Positions 55,373-63,523 of a stretch of DNA of 64,000 bases are shown here, in pieces (within the stretch, counting starts at the first letter, position 1; each line of letters starts with the position of its first letter). A model generated the notes under the pieces. That model was not told the DNA's origin and did no database searches. It worked only from the letters and a program-made list of their open reading frames with translations. This stretch comes from Pseudomonas viridiflava (GTDB lineage: Bacteria; Pseudomonadota; Gammaproteobacteria; Pseudomonadales; Pseudomonadaceae), in NCBI RefSeq assembly GCF_003702045.1, contig NZ_RBTP01000012.1, positions 248,001 to 312,000 of the forward strand, in the 5' to 3' direction. Position numbers and translations under genes: made by a program.

Positions 55373-57487
55373 TTAGAACGTGACGCTGGCGCTCAGGCGT
55401 GCGGTGCGGGGCTCGCCCACGTTGACCTGTAGCTGACTGCCGGTGCTGGACGGGTAGTACTGTTTGTCGAACAGATTATCCACGTTCAATTGCAGGCGGG
55501 TCTTGTAACCAGCCATCGGTACATCCCAACGCAGAAAGGCGTCCGCCACGGTGTAACTGCTCATGTAGAACGAGTTGGCGTCGTCACCGGCGCGCTCGCC
55601 CACGTAACGTGCGCCGCCCCCTGCATGCCAATCCCCCATGCTCGACGGCACCTGCAAGTGATGCGTGAGGTAGAGGCTGGCCGTGTGTTCGGGCGCCTGG
55701 CTCAAGCGGTTGCCTTTGTTGCTCGGGTCATCCAGCACTTCAGTGTGGGTGTAGGCGTAGGTGCCGATCATGTCCCAGCGCTCGGCGATACGGCCCGTCA
55801 CGTCCAGTTCCACGCCCCTGGAACCGACCTTGCCGGCCGCTTCGCTGACGCCCGTTACTCCGGTAGGGGTGACGACGTTTTTCTTCTCGATATCGAACAT
55901 GGCCATGTTGAAGTCCAGGCCTGGGGCAAGGGCGTACTTGGCACCCACTTCGTAGCTGCGGCCTTCCTCGGGGTCGAAGGTCGTACCGTCATCGTTCACG
56001 TCTTCGTTGGGTACGAACGAGCGGCTGTAGTTGCCATACAACGACAGGTCTTCGTTGACCTTGAACACCAGCCCGGCCATTGGCAGGAAGACGTCATCAT
56101 TCTTGTCCAGGTTCGTAACGCGATTGTTGCCCAGGCCTTGCGCGGTGTATTGATCGTAGTGCTGATAGCGACCGCCGAGTACCAGAATCCAGCGCTCGTT
56201 CAGGTGCCAGTTGTCCTTCACATAGAGCGAGGACGACGTCAGCTGACTACTCAAGTTGCTGGTGGTCGGACTCACCACGCTCGGTTCAGCCAGGCTGCCA
56301 TAGACCGGGTTGAAAACGTTGAAGCCGTTCTGCGCGGTATTGCGGTACGTCTTGCCGCGAAACTTGTCGGAGTCTTCTTGTTCGGCACCGATCAACAGGT
56401 CGTGCTCCTGGCCCAGAAACTCCTGCTTGCCGATGAAATCCCAGCTGGCGTAGCGGGTTTCATAATCGTAATGCCCGCCATTGGCCTGACGGCGCAGTAC
56501 CCCAGTGCTGGACAAGGTACTGGGTTGGGCGATGGAAAGGCTGTAGCGGTCGTTGTTCCAACCGTAAGTCAGGCGGGTTTTCCAGTCATCGCTGAGTTGG
56601 TATTCGAAGCGCGCGGTGGCCGTTTCGCTGATGCCCACGGTATTGGCCCATTTCTCGTCCAGACGCTTGTTGTAGCTGACGTCGGCAGGATGGCCGCCGC
56701 TGAACACGGTGCCACGGTCGAATGGGCTGAGGTAATCGTTGTATTCGTAGGCCAGCGTGAGGCTGGCGCGCTCACCGGTCCAAGACAGGGAGGGCGCAAT
56801 CAGCGTGTGCTGGTCGATGCCGTAGTTGCGCCAGTAATCTTCGCTCTGGCGCTCGGCAACCAGGCGATAGGCCAAGCCGCTGTCGCCCAGCGGACCGGTG
56901 GTGTCCACGCCGAAACTGCCGCCGCCTTCACTGAACGCCGAACCGCTCAATGTCGTGCTCTGGACATACTGGGGCTGCTTGCTGATCACGTTGATCACAC
57001 CGCCCGGTTCCATCGCGCCGTAAAGCAGTGAGGCCGGCCCCTTGAGCACTTCGACCCGGTCGGTGGTTGCGCTGAAGTTTTTCGACACCACCGAGCGCAC
57101 GCCGTCTCGCAGGATCGAGCCATCATCGTTGGTCCCGAAGCCGCGTTTGACCAGCGAGTCCTTGGTATTGCCCAGCGTGTTGCCTTGGCTGACGCCACTG
57201 ACGAACTTCATGGCGTCGTCCAGCGAGCGCACGTTGTAGTCGGCGATGGTCTGGGGTGTCACCACGTTGACTGACTGAGCTTCTTCCTTGAGCGGCACGT
57301 CACTTTTGCTGGCGGTACTGGTGCTTCTGGCGCTATAGCCTTCCTCGTTTTGAGTGGCGGCAGACACCTGGGTCGCGGGCAATGTGGCAGCCCCTGCGGC
57401 AAAAGCCGTACCGCTGGACAACATGGCCAGGGACAGTGCGGACAGCAGAAAGGGGCCGGGGCGGCGAGGGCGATGGAAGGTGCTCAA
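55373..57487 (-). CDS. TonB-dependent siderophore receptor
   Basis: A 704-residue outer-membrane receptor. The signal peptide ends near AFA (about 30), the plug domain contains EEAQSVNVVTPQTIADY and LKGPASLLYGAMEPGGVINVISKQP, and the barrel ends in ...TARLSASVTF with a terminal Phe, the BAM signal. The plug pattern fits the FhuA/FoxA (hydroxamate, ferrioxamine) class. There is no N-terminal signalling extension, so it is not FpvA-like. Start is TTG 57487; no in-frame ATG exists before the signal peptide. A possible Fur site is 38-56 bases upstream. Confidence 0.9.
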   Translation of the reverse strand: MSTFHRPRRPGPFLLSALSLAMLSSGTAFAAGAATLPATQVSAATQNEEGYSARSTSTASKSDVPLKEEAQSVNVVTPQTIADYNVRSLDDAMKFVSGVSQGNTLGNTKDSLVKRGFGTNDDGSILRDGVRSVVSKNFSATTDRVEVLKGPASLLYGAMEPGGVINVISKQPQYVQSTTLSGSAFSEGGGSFGVDTTGPLGDSGLAYRLVAERQSEDYWRNYGIDQHTLIAPSLSWTGERASLTLAYEYNDYLSPFDRGTVFSGGHPADVSYNKRLDEKWANTVGISETATARFEYQLSDDWKTRLTYGWNNDRYSLSIAQPSTLSSTGVLRRQANGGHYDYETRYASWDFIGKQEFLGQEHDLLIGAEQEDSDKFRGKTYRNTAQNGFNVFNPVYGSLAEPSVVSPTTSNLSSQLTSSSLYVKDNWHLNERWILVLGGRYQHYDQYTAQGLGNNRVTNLDKNDDVFLPMAGLVFKVNEDLSLYGNYSRSFVPNEDVNDDGTTFDPEEGRSYEVGAKYALAPGLDFNMAMFDIEKKNVVTPTGVTGVSEAAGKVGSRGVELDVTGRIAERWDMIGTYAYTHTEVLDDPSNKGNRLSQAPEHTASLYLTHHLQVPSSMGDWHAGGGARYVGERAGDDANSFYMSSYTVADAFLRWDVPMAGYKTRLQLNVDNLFDKQYYPSSTGSQLQVNVGEPRTARLSASVTF

Positions 57488-57524
57488 GAGAAATGCTCTG
57501 TCAGGACGTGAATAGCAATAATTG

Positions 57525-57543
57525 TAATTTGATATTAATTCTC
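57525..57543 (-). promoter_or_regulatory. Possible Fur box upstream of the siderophore receptor
   Basis: TAATTTGATATTAATTCTC on the plus strand, i.e. GAGAATTAATATCAAATTA on the gene strand, agrees with the Fur consensus at about 11 of 19 positions. Weaker than the efeU box but in the right place. Confidence 0.5.
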
Positions 57544-57585
57544 ATGTAAATGAGCGAATTGCCTCACGTCGTTTGTATCGTGTTC

Positions 57586-58026
57586 CTACTGTTTTTTATC
57601 GAGACCGGACAAGATCCGTTTGCCCAGGCTGATAATGGGTTCCTGAACGTACCCCAGCGTTTCATAGAACGCCTTTACGCCCTCGTTGCGTGTACGAACC
57701 TGCAGGTTGATCTTGATGCAGCCAAGCTTGATCAGTGCCTGTTCGGCGTGCCTTACCAGTAACGTTCCAACGCCTTGACCCCGGTGCTGCGGATCGACCG
57801 CAACCGAATACAGCCAGCCCCGATGACCGTCGTAACCGGCCATGAGGGTGCCGGTAATCCGGTCTTCCAGGACGGCGACGAAAAACAGTTCGTCCCCAAC
57901 CGCCAGCTTCATGTCGATCGATAGATCCGGACGGTTGTGCGGGGCATCGTCGTCAAATACCGCCTGCCACAATTCGATGACTGCCAAGCGATGGTGTGAG
58001 TCCGCATAGTTGATCACGCGATGCAT
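57586..58026 (-). CDS. GNAT acetyltransferase (RimI-like)
   Basis: A 146-residue single-domain GNAT enzyme. The acetyl-CoA site is VDPQHRGQGVGTLLV (QxxGxG/A), and RNEGVKAFYETLGYVQ follows as in RimI-type proteins. Substrate unknown. ATG 58026 gives the family length. It starts about 80 bases beyond the hydrolase gene stop on the same strand. Confidence 0.87.
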   Translation of the reverse strand: MHRVINYADSHHRLAVIELWQAVFDDDAPHNRPDLSIDMKLAVGDELFFVAVLEDRITGTLMAGYDGHRGWLYSVAVDPQHRGQGVGTLLVRHAEQALIKLGCIKINLQVRTRNEGVKAFYETLGYVQEPIISLGKRILSGLDKKQ

Positions 58027-58104
58027 GGCGCAGCCTTGGAAGTGGGTGGCCTCAACGCTATCGCGTGATATTGCAGCTGTCTATCGCTGGAACGGTTGCC
58101 CTTA

Positions 58105-59049
58105 TCAGCCTGCGTGTTGGCGCGCCTCGCCCTGTGCAGTGGCTTTGGGCAGCGAAGCCGGTGTTTTCAGAAGTGCTTGTATCGCCTTGCTATAAGCCTC
58201 CTGACCCAGACGCATGCTGTTGTTGTGGGTGCCCCCTGGCACCAGCAGCAGATGTTTCGGTTCTTTGGCGACCTTGAACAGCTCTTCACTGAAGCGGGCA
58301 GGCACATAACGATCGTCGGTGCCGTGCACAATGAGCACCGGCATGTGAACGTCGGCGATTTTGTCGATCGAGTCGAATTTCTGCGACAGCAACCAGCGCA
58401 CCGGCAGCGACGTATTGGCGATGGCGGTAGCCACGTCTGCCAGGTTGGTGAACGTGGACTCGATGATCAGTCCCCGTGCCGCTACCGGGCCATCCTCGCT
58501 GTCGGCTTCACGGCCCAGTTCCGCAGCCAGATCCACTGCCACGGCTCCGCCCAGCGAGTGACCATAGATCACCCGTCGCTGTGGATCAGGTTGCAGCTGT
58601 TTGAGGCGCTCCCAGGCGATGCGTGCGTCTTCATAGACGGTTTTTTCGGAAGGCAACTGGCCCATGCTTTGACCAAAGCCGCGATAGTCGATGGCCAGGA
58701 TCGAAAAGCCCAGCGCCCGGAGTTGCTCGATGCGGAACAGCTGACCGGTCAGGTTCCACCGCGAACCGTGCAGATACAGAACTGCTGGGGCGTCCTTGTC
58801 TGGCGCAGGCCACCACCAGCCGTGGATGTTCTGAGAGGTGCCGAAGCCGGGGGCCGTCAGTTCGAGCTCCTGCACATCGGAGGGCAAGCCGCTGTACCAA
58901 CTGGCGGTGCCCGGTTCGATGCGAAATACCAGCTCGCGCTCTTTGTGTTCAAGCACCGCGCAGCCGACGGGCAGGCCCACGATGATCGCGATCATGCAGA
59001 GCCACCTGAAGGGACGTGCCTTGAAATGGTCGAACGACAAAGAGGGCAT
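58105..59049 (-). CDS. Membrane-anchored alpha/beta hydrolase (YfhR/BEM46-like)
   Basis: A 314-residue serine hydrolase. An N-terminal helix (about residues 14-32) probably anchors it. The nucleophile elbow is GHSLG (in VIYGHSLGGAVAVDL), with oxyanion region LYLHGSRWN; late Asp and His follow in VHGTDDRYVP and PGGTHNN. The BEM46/YfhR family has no agreed substrate. Monocistronic. Confidence 0.88.
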   Translation of the reverse strand: MPSLSFDHFKARPFRWLCMIAIIVGLPVGCAVLEHKERELVFRIEPGTASWYSGLPSDVQELELTAPGFGTSQNIHGWWWPAPDKDAPAVLYLHGSRWNLTGQLFRIEQLRALGFSILAIDYRGFGQSMGQLPSEKTVYEDARIAWERLKQLQPDPQRRVIYGHSLGGAVAVDLAAELGREADSEDGPVAARGLIIESTFTNLADVATAIANTSLPVRWLLSQKFDSIDKIADVHMPVLIVHGTDDRYVPARFSEELFKVAKEPKHLLLVPGGTHNNSMRLGQEAYSKAIQALLKTPASLPKATAQGEARQHAG

Positions 59050-59533
59050 AAAATGCGTTCCGGTAAGCGACGTGGATTAAATGCCGTTTCCGCGCAGACG
59101 TTGCAAGCGTGGTCGGGAAACATCGGTTACAGGATATTGCGTACCGGTTCAGCACGGCGTGTTGTTGAGCGTTTGGCAGAACCGGCAGGGCGGGAGAATG
59201 CTGCCAATGAGTCGTTAAAGGCTATAAAAATCAATCGGTTATAACATTTTTAGCGATTTTCCGTGTTTGGCCGAGGAACAGTTCGGGCGTATTGAACCGC
59301 TCAGTGTCAGCAACTCTCACGTTTTCAGAGGCTTGCGCCAGGCAATGCAGGTAGGCTCGCCTAAGCTACGGTTTTAAGTCTGATTCGTTATTGAATTAGC
59401 CCTTTTTGATAGCCGGGGCTTATGCTGTGCTGGTCAGGGCGCTGTATTTCCGTCGTCTGGCGATGCCGGATGTGCAGTTTCTTAGCTAACCTGCTCTGCA
59501 TGTTTTTCAATTTCTTCAAGAGGTTATCTCTCA
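59050..59533. other. Gene-free stretch between hydrolase and GNAT genes
   Basis: 484 bases. It holds an AT-rich run at 59220-59260, the short dyad TAGGC-TC-GCCTA at 59352-59363, and a GNAT-gene ribosome site AAGAGG near 59517. I see no gene or repeat. Confidence 0.55.
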
Positions 59534-60016
59534 ATGTTTCTACATCGTCCCCTGGAAGAAAAAGACATCCCGATCATTTGTGAGCTGCCCCAGAATGCCG
59601 ACGAGCTGTTTTACATGTTTCCTCGGGCCACGTACCCCCTCACACCTGCACAATTGGCCGACGCGCTGGAAACCCGCTATGACTCGATCGTGATCGAGAT
59701 GGACGGCGAGGTGGTAGGCTATGCGAACTTCTCCCGGTGTGATTTTCGCGGCCGGTGCGCGCTGGGCAATGTGATAATCGCGCCCAAGGCCAGGTCCAAA
59801 GGTGTCGGCCGCTACATGATCAGTTGCATGATGGACATCGCCTTCGACAAACACGAAGCCACGGAGCTGATTGCCTCCTGTTACAACCATAATGTTCCGG
59901 GCCTGCTGTTCTACCCCCGCATGGATTTTCGTCCGTATGCGATAGAAGAGCGGCGTGACAAGCAGGGGGCTAGGGTGGCGGTCATTCATTTTCGTCTGCC
60001 TCGCTCGGTAGACTGA
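59534..60016 (+). CDS. GNAT acetyltransferase
   Basis: A 160-residue GNAT protein. The acetyl-CoA motif is IIAPKARSKGVGRYMI, with a conserved NHNVPGLLFYPRMDFRPY region after it. The N-terminal part (HRPLEEKDIPIICELP, FYMFPRATYPLT) resembles RimJ/RimL-like modifiers of small molecules. Substrate unknown. AAGAGGTT is 12 bases before ATG. Confidence 0.83.
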   Translation: MFLHRPLEEKDIPIICELPQNADELFYMFPRATYPLTPAQLADALETRYDSIVIEMDGEVVGYANFSRCDFRGRCALGNVIIAPKARSKGVGRYMISCMMDIAFDKHEATELIASCYNHNVPGLLFYPRMDFRPYAIEERRDKQGARVAVIHFRLPRSVD

Positions 60017-60460
60017 CGCACTGCGCACTGGCCACGACGCAGATCAGGCGTCGTGGCCAGTGCTTCCTGTTTTATAAGAACATCCACTAAGTAAAGCAAT
60101 GTGTCCGGAATCTGACTGTGAAGTGCAGTTTTGATGACCGTTCGTCGCTCCGTGGCTGTGCCTGAAAAAGCGCTTAGACTTTTTAATGATACAGATCATG
60201 CCTTTCGCCGCTTGAAGCCTTAAAGTGAATCGTTTTTTCAACCAGCGGTTACAAATAAATACATTTAAGCGGTGGGTAATTCACCTACGCTGTACATTGA
60301 TCAGTCCGCAGCGTCAGGCGTATAAAGGACGTCAGGGATCAAGTAAGTGGCGACAATTAATTGGCAGGCAAGGGTATGCCTCGTTTCAATTAGTTAACTG
60401 TTAAAAGCGTTAGTAATCTGCCGGTGTCCGGCAGCGCTTACATCAATAAGGAGATAGCAA
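60017..60460. other. Gene-free stretch between GNAT and DUF1652 genes
   Basis: 444 bases, markedly AT-rich after the terminator. ATGAT-N4-ATCAT sits at 60186-60199. The last part should be the promoter of the DUF1652 gene. Nothing else supported. Confidence 0.55.
60025..60073 (+). terminator. Strong terminator after GNAT gene
   Basis: A perfect 16-base stem GCACTGGCCACGACGC at 60025-60040 pairs with its exact inverse at 60048-60063 around a 7-base loop, followed by TTCCTGTTTT. Confidence 0.9.
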
Positions 60461-60727
60461 ATGATCGCGAGTGGACTGTCTACGCTGGAGCTTCGCAGCA
60501 TTGTCGAGGGTGCTTTTTTACCGTTACGTTGTACCTGCACGGTGGCACCGGATTATTCCATGACGGTGCAGGTCAATGACCCGTCTTCCGGACGCGTTGA
60601 ATTATTGGTCACTGGTATTTCGTTGGGCAAGCTGAGAACCAGCCGTGATATCTCTCAGCTTGTGGCAGAGCTGCGTGACGAGCTGAACCATAGCGGCGTC
60701 ACGCAAGTACACTACCGCACTGCCTGA
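60461..60727 (+). CDS. DUF1652 family protein
   Basis: An 88-residue protein. Its pattern LSTLELRSIVEGAFLPLRC and APDYSMTVQVNDPSSGRVEL is the DUF1652 signature common in Pseudomonas. AAGGAGA lies seven bases before ATG. No signal peptide or helix; function unknown. Confidence 0.85.
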   Translation: MIASGLSTLELRSIVEGAFLPLRCTCTVAPDYSMTVQVNDPSSGRVELLVTGISLGKLRTSRDISQLVAELRDELNHSGVTQVHYRTA

Positions 60728-61426
60728 CGCCTGAACATGCCGCATCCGTTGAGTTGAACCCTTTTCTGTCCCGACCAACGCAGGCCGGGACATCCCTTTT
60801 TCAGGCAGGGCATTGGCGCAAGTGAATGCTCTGTCTTGCCATGTTCACGATTTAATAAAACGTCTTTAACGTGCCACCGCTGTCAATAGATAGGCGCTGG
60901 GTTTCTATGGGTTTAAATGCGTTCCATATAGAATCTAAAACCCGTTGAGTGGAGCATTATCCGTTCAGGCAGAACGTCCTGTTTACGGCGTGCGTTTTCC
61001 GACGTTTAAAATCAGCGGTTTGCAGGGGCAAGCGGTAACGTCCAAGAGGGCGCAAGCTGTTATTTGACACCTCGTCGTTTCTTTGCAACTATCAGTGCAC
61101 GCTGTACACCCGGTTGCGTTACACCCCTCCTGATAAAACACTGCCGCTTGAAACCTCCGGTTTGAAGGTCTGGCGGTAGCATGGCGCATTGTGTTTCCCG
61201 TCAGGGTATTAACCCCTGTGACGGGTGCTTATTCTGGATGTAAAAAATTGAAGTAATAAATGAACGGCGCTTTCAAGTGCCGTCAGAACGCTGTGCGTGC
61301 GTTGTTTATTCTCGTGCCTTCTTTTTAACGTGTGCATGGACGCTGGTTCGTCGTGTTGGCCAGGTATTCGATCATCCAGCATTTCTGGAGTGCACCAACG
61401 TGTCGCTATGACGATGGAGCATCATT
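60728..61426. other. 699-base gene-free stretch upstream of the FAD enzyme
   Basis: The longest non-coding run here. It begins with the DUF1652 terminator (60767-60800) and has an imperfect hairpin CCCGTCA/TGACGGG at 61197-61225. The sequence is AT-rich with no convincing ORF; a 68-codon minus-strand reading at 60983-61189 is cysteine-rich but has no support. A remnant of a lost gene or an unseen small RNA is possible. Confidence 0.55.
60767..60800 (+). terminator. Terminator of DUF1652 gene
   Basis: TGTCCCG at 60767-60773 pairs with CGGGACA at 60786-60792, followed by TCCCTTTTT. It is 39 bases after the stop. Confidence 0.85.
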
Positions 61427-62824
61427 ATGTTTGAAGAACCTTTGGAAACAGTCTGCGGGTGTGTCGTAGGCGGTGCGGGGCTTGCTGGAATGGGGTTTCT
61501 GTTCAACGCCTTGAAAAGTGGCACGCTGGCGGACATTGCAGCGAGCGGGCTGATTGTCATCGACGCCAGTGACCGGCCGGGGGCGGGTGTGCTGGGTCAG
61601 TACCGGATTACCGCCAATTCGGTGGGCGACGTCTTTATCGACTGCCTGCGTGACCCCGCACTGCGAGACATATTCGAACCTCTGGAATATTCGCCCGCCT
61701 ATTGGCGTATCCGTGGCCAGGCCCACAGTGCTCCGCAGTTGTCGGATGTGGGGCAATTGATGGTGGAAGCGTCCCGATTGGTACTGGAGCACATGGCGCG
61801 GTATTACGGGGTGAAAGTCTGGCACAGCACGACCATCACCGATGTGATCAGCGAAGACGACGAGTTTTGTGTCAGGGTGGAGATCGAGGGCTGTGTCAGG
61901 CACGTACGCTGTCAGACGCTGGTACTCAATCTGGGTGGACGTCAGGACCCTCAACATCTGATCGACAGCTTCGCGCAGCAAGGCATTACGCTGTCCCCGG
62001 CAACCAATATCCAGAGTGCGGACCAATTGCTGCGAATGAACGCTGTGCAATTGCGTGAAGTGTTCGCCCTGGCGCTGGCCGGTGGCGGTCGTATCTGCGT
62101 CGTAGGTGGCTCACACAGTGCGTTTTCGATGCTGGAAAATCTGGCGGACGCCCTGGAGTTCGCAGGGCTTGAAGAGTTGACCCTGATTCATCGAACCCGA
62201 ATCAGACTGTTTTATGAAAGCGCCGGGCATGCCGAGGCAGCGGGCTACGCGTTCGATTCGCAGCTGGATGTATGCCCGGTGTCGGGGCGCATCAATCGCT
62301 CCGGTGGCTTGCGTTATCGGGCGTTGGACATCGGTCGCGAAGCGTTGAAGAACGGTCGTATTGGCAAAACAGGCGTGCGCATTCAGATGTTACAGACCAA
62401 GGACGGTCCGGCCGGTGCGCTTGAAAAGGCGAAGCTCGCCTTGGCGCAGTCTTGCGTGGTGGTGCAATGCTCCGGGTATCAGCCACGATTGCCCACCCTG
62501 CGCTACAGCGATGGCAGCTTGATCACGCTGCGTGAAACCAAGGGTGGACTGGATTCGGACCAGGCAGGTTGCCCGTTGGATCAGAACGGACGACGACTCA
62601 AAGGGCTCTATCTATTTGGCTTGGGGGCCGGTCTGGGAGCCGATCCGCAGTTGGGCAGCGAACCCTCGTTTGACGGCAAGATCTACGGTGTCTGGCAATT
62701 TCACCATGATGCCAGTCGAGCGGTCATTCAGGCCGTCACCGCACGATTGCATCACAAGGCATCTGCATTCGATACTTCATGCCTGACCGGTTTCATGCAG
62801 TTGGAACCCCGTTTCCAGGCCTGA
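61427..62824 (+). CDS. FAD/NAD(P)-binding protein of unknown function
   Basis: A 465-residue soluble flavoprotein-like enzyme. The N-terminal dinucleotide motif is VVGGAGLAGMGFLF (about 13-26). A second Rossmann motif, ICVVGGSHSAFSMLENL at about 223, sits mid-sequence, as in lysine/ornithine N-monooxygenase-like and thioredoxin-reductase-like folds; a third conserved patch is VVQCSGYQP. It lacks a CxxC redox pair. I do not recognise the family, and the neighbours give no clue. GGAG lies seven bases before the ATG. The next frame is the remnant of a different gene. Confidence 0.7.
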   Translation: MFEEPLETVCGCVVGGAGLAGMGFLFNALKSGTLADIAASGLIVIDASDRPGAGVLGQYRITANSVGDVFIDCLRDPALRDIFEPLEYSPAYWRIRGQAHSAPQLSDVGQLMVEASRLVLEHMARYYGVKVWHSTTITDVISEDDEFCVRVEIEGCVRHVRCQTLVLNLGGRQDPQHLIDSFAQQGITLSPATNIQSADQLLRMNAVQLREVFALALAGGGRICVVGGSHSAFSMLENLADALEFAGLEELTLIHRTRIRLFYESAGHAEAAGYAFDSQLDVCPVSGRINRSGGLRYRALDIGREALKNGRIGKTGVRIQMLQTKDGPAGALEKAKLALAQSCVVVQCSGYQPRLPTLRYSDGSLITLRETKGGLDSDQAGCPLDQNGRRLKGLYLFGLGAGLGADPQLGSEPSFDGKIYGVWQFHHDASRAVIQAVTARLHHKASAFDTSCLTGFMQLEPRFQA

Positions 62825-63130
62825 TTGCAGGTGCCGGGCAATTCCCCGCCGCGAGGGGGCCGGGCAGCGCTTGAGGCCGCCAACTATCCGCTGTACGCGA
62901 AAGTAAGCCGTCGGTACTACGAGCTGCCGACTGCGAAAGCCTCGACGCTCACGGCATCCATGATGAGAGATATCGAACGGGGTGCACCCACCGAGGTCGA
63001 ACAGATTCTGGGCGATATGCTGGTGAGGCGTAACGCTCTGGGTGTCGTTTCAGGTGATCTGTCCGTGCTGAAATTTGCCTGCACACATGTCAGGGCCTAT
63101 GAAGCGCGCCGCGTTCGGGGTCCGCTGTGA
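62825..63130 (+). pseudogene. Decayed ketopantoate reductase (PanE-like) C-terminal remnant
   Basis: About 101 codons of the ApbA_C domain of ketopantoate reductase are readable (ASTLTASMMRDIERGAPTEVEQ, then GDMLVRRNALGVV). The whole N-terminal NADPH-binding half (about 180 residues) is missing, and the frame has no ATG at its start. Directly after the FAD gene stop. It is the 3' end of a gene lost by deletion, perhaps when the FAD gene arrived. Confidence 0.75.
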
Positions 63131-63187
63131 GGTATCGATTCATCGCGGCTGCCCTTGCATTCAAGTAGTCATTTGGAGGTGCTACTC

Positions 63188-63430
63188 ATGCCAGTCAAAC
63201 ACGATTTATTCGCGGACCTGAACTTGACCCGAGACGAGGTGGTCGAGCGCAGCCGAAAGGATGCCAGATTGCAGCAATTGCTCAGTGACTACGACAGTGC
63301 GGATGTTGAGGTTCTGGCTGCGGAAAAAGGACCGGCCGGCGGCATCGGCGATGATGAGCTGAGAAAACTCAAGGAAAAGCGCCTGCTGGTAAAAGACCGG
63401 ATCGTGCAGCGTCTTTCCGAGATGCAGTGA
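63188..63430 (+). CDS. YdcH/DUF465-like small helical protein
   Basis: An 80-residue helical protein: KHDLFADLNLTRDEVVERS and DDELRKLKEKRLLVKDRIVQRL give two long amphipathic helices, as in YdcH/DUF465, although the middle part is atypical. GGAGG lies eight bases before ATG 63188. A terminator follows. Function unknown. Confidence 0.72.
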   Translation: MPVKHDLFADLNLTRDEVVERSRKDARLQQLLSDYDSADVEVLAAEKGPAGGIGDDELRKLKEKRLLVKDRIVQRLSEMQ

Positions 63431-63465
63431 CGTCGCAGCGTTTGTTTGAGTTTTTAAGTTAATAA

Positions 63466-63492
63466 AAAACGGCCCCGCACAGGGGCCGTTTT
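63466..63492. terminator. Bidirectional terminator
   Basis: AAAACGGCCCC-GCACA-GGGGCCGTTTT, a perfect 11-base stem with A and T runs on both sides. Serves both the YdcH-like gene and the opposing gene ending at 63524. Confidence 0.92.
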
Positions 63493-63523
63493 CGTTGAGG
63501 GACATTTCAGAATACGGTGACGT

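Noticed and set aside
55490..57031. Long plus-strand open frame opposite the siderophore receptor gene
   Set aside because: The receptor on the other strand shows signal peptide, plug and terminal Phe; the opposite frame has no family features and arises from GC-biased codons.
59223..59238. 16-base identity TATAAAAATCAATCGG shared with 47259-47274
   Set aside because: One 16-base match between two places is about what chance gives in 64 kb, and the flanks do not continue the match.
60186..60199. ATGAT-N4-ATCAT dyad considered as Fur or other iron site
   Set aside because: Matches too few Fur positions and does not stand at a start of an iron gene.
60983..61189. Cysteine-rich 68-codon minus-strand frame
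   Set aside because: Seven cysteines without a repeating pattern, no ribosome site, and in AT-rich non-coding DNA.
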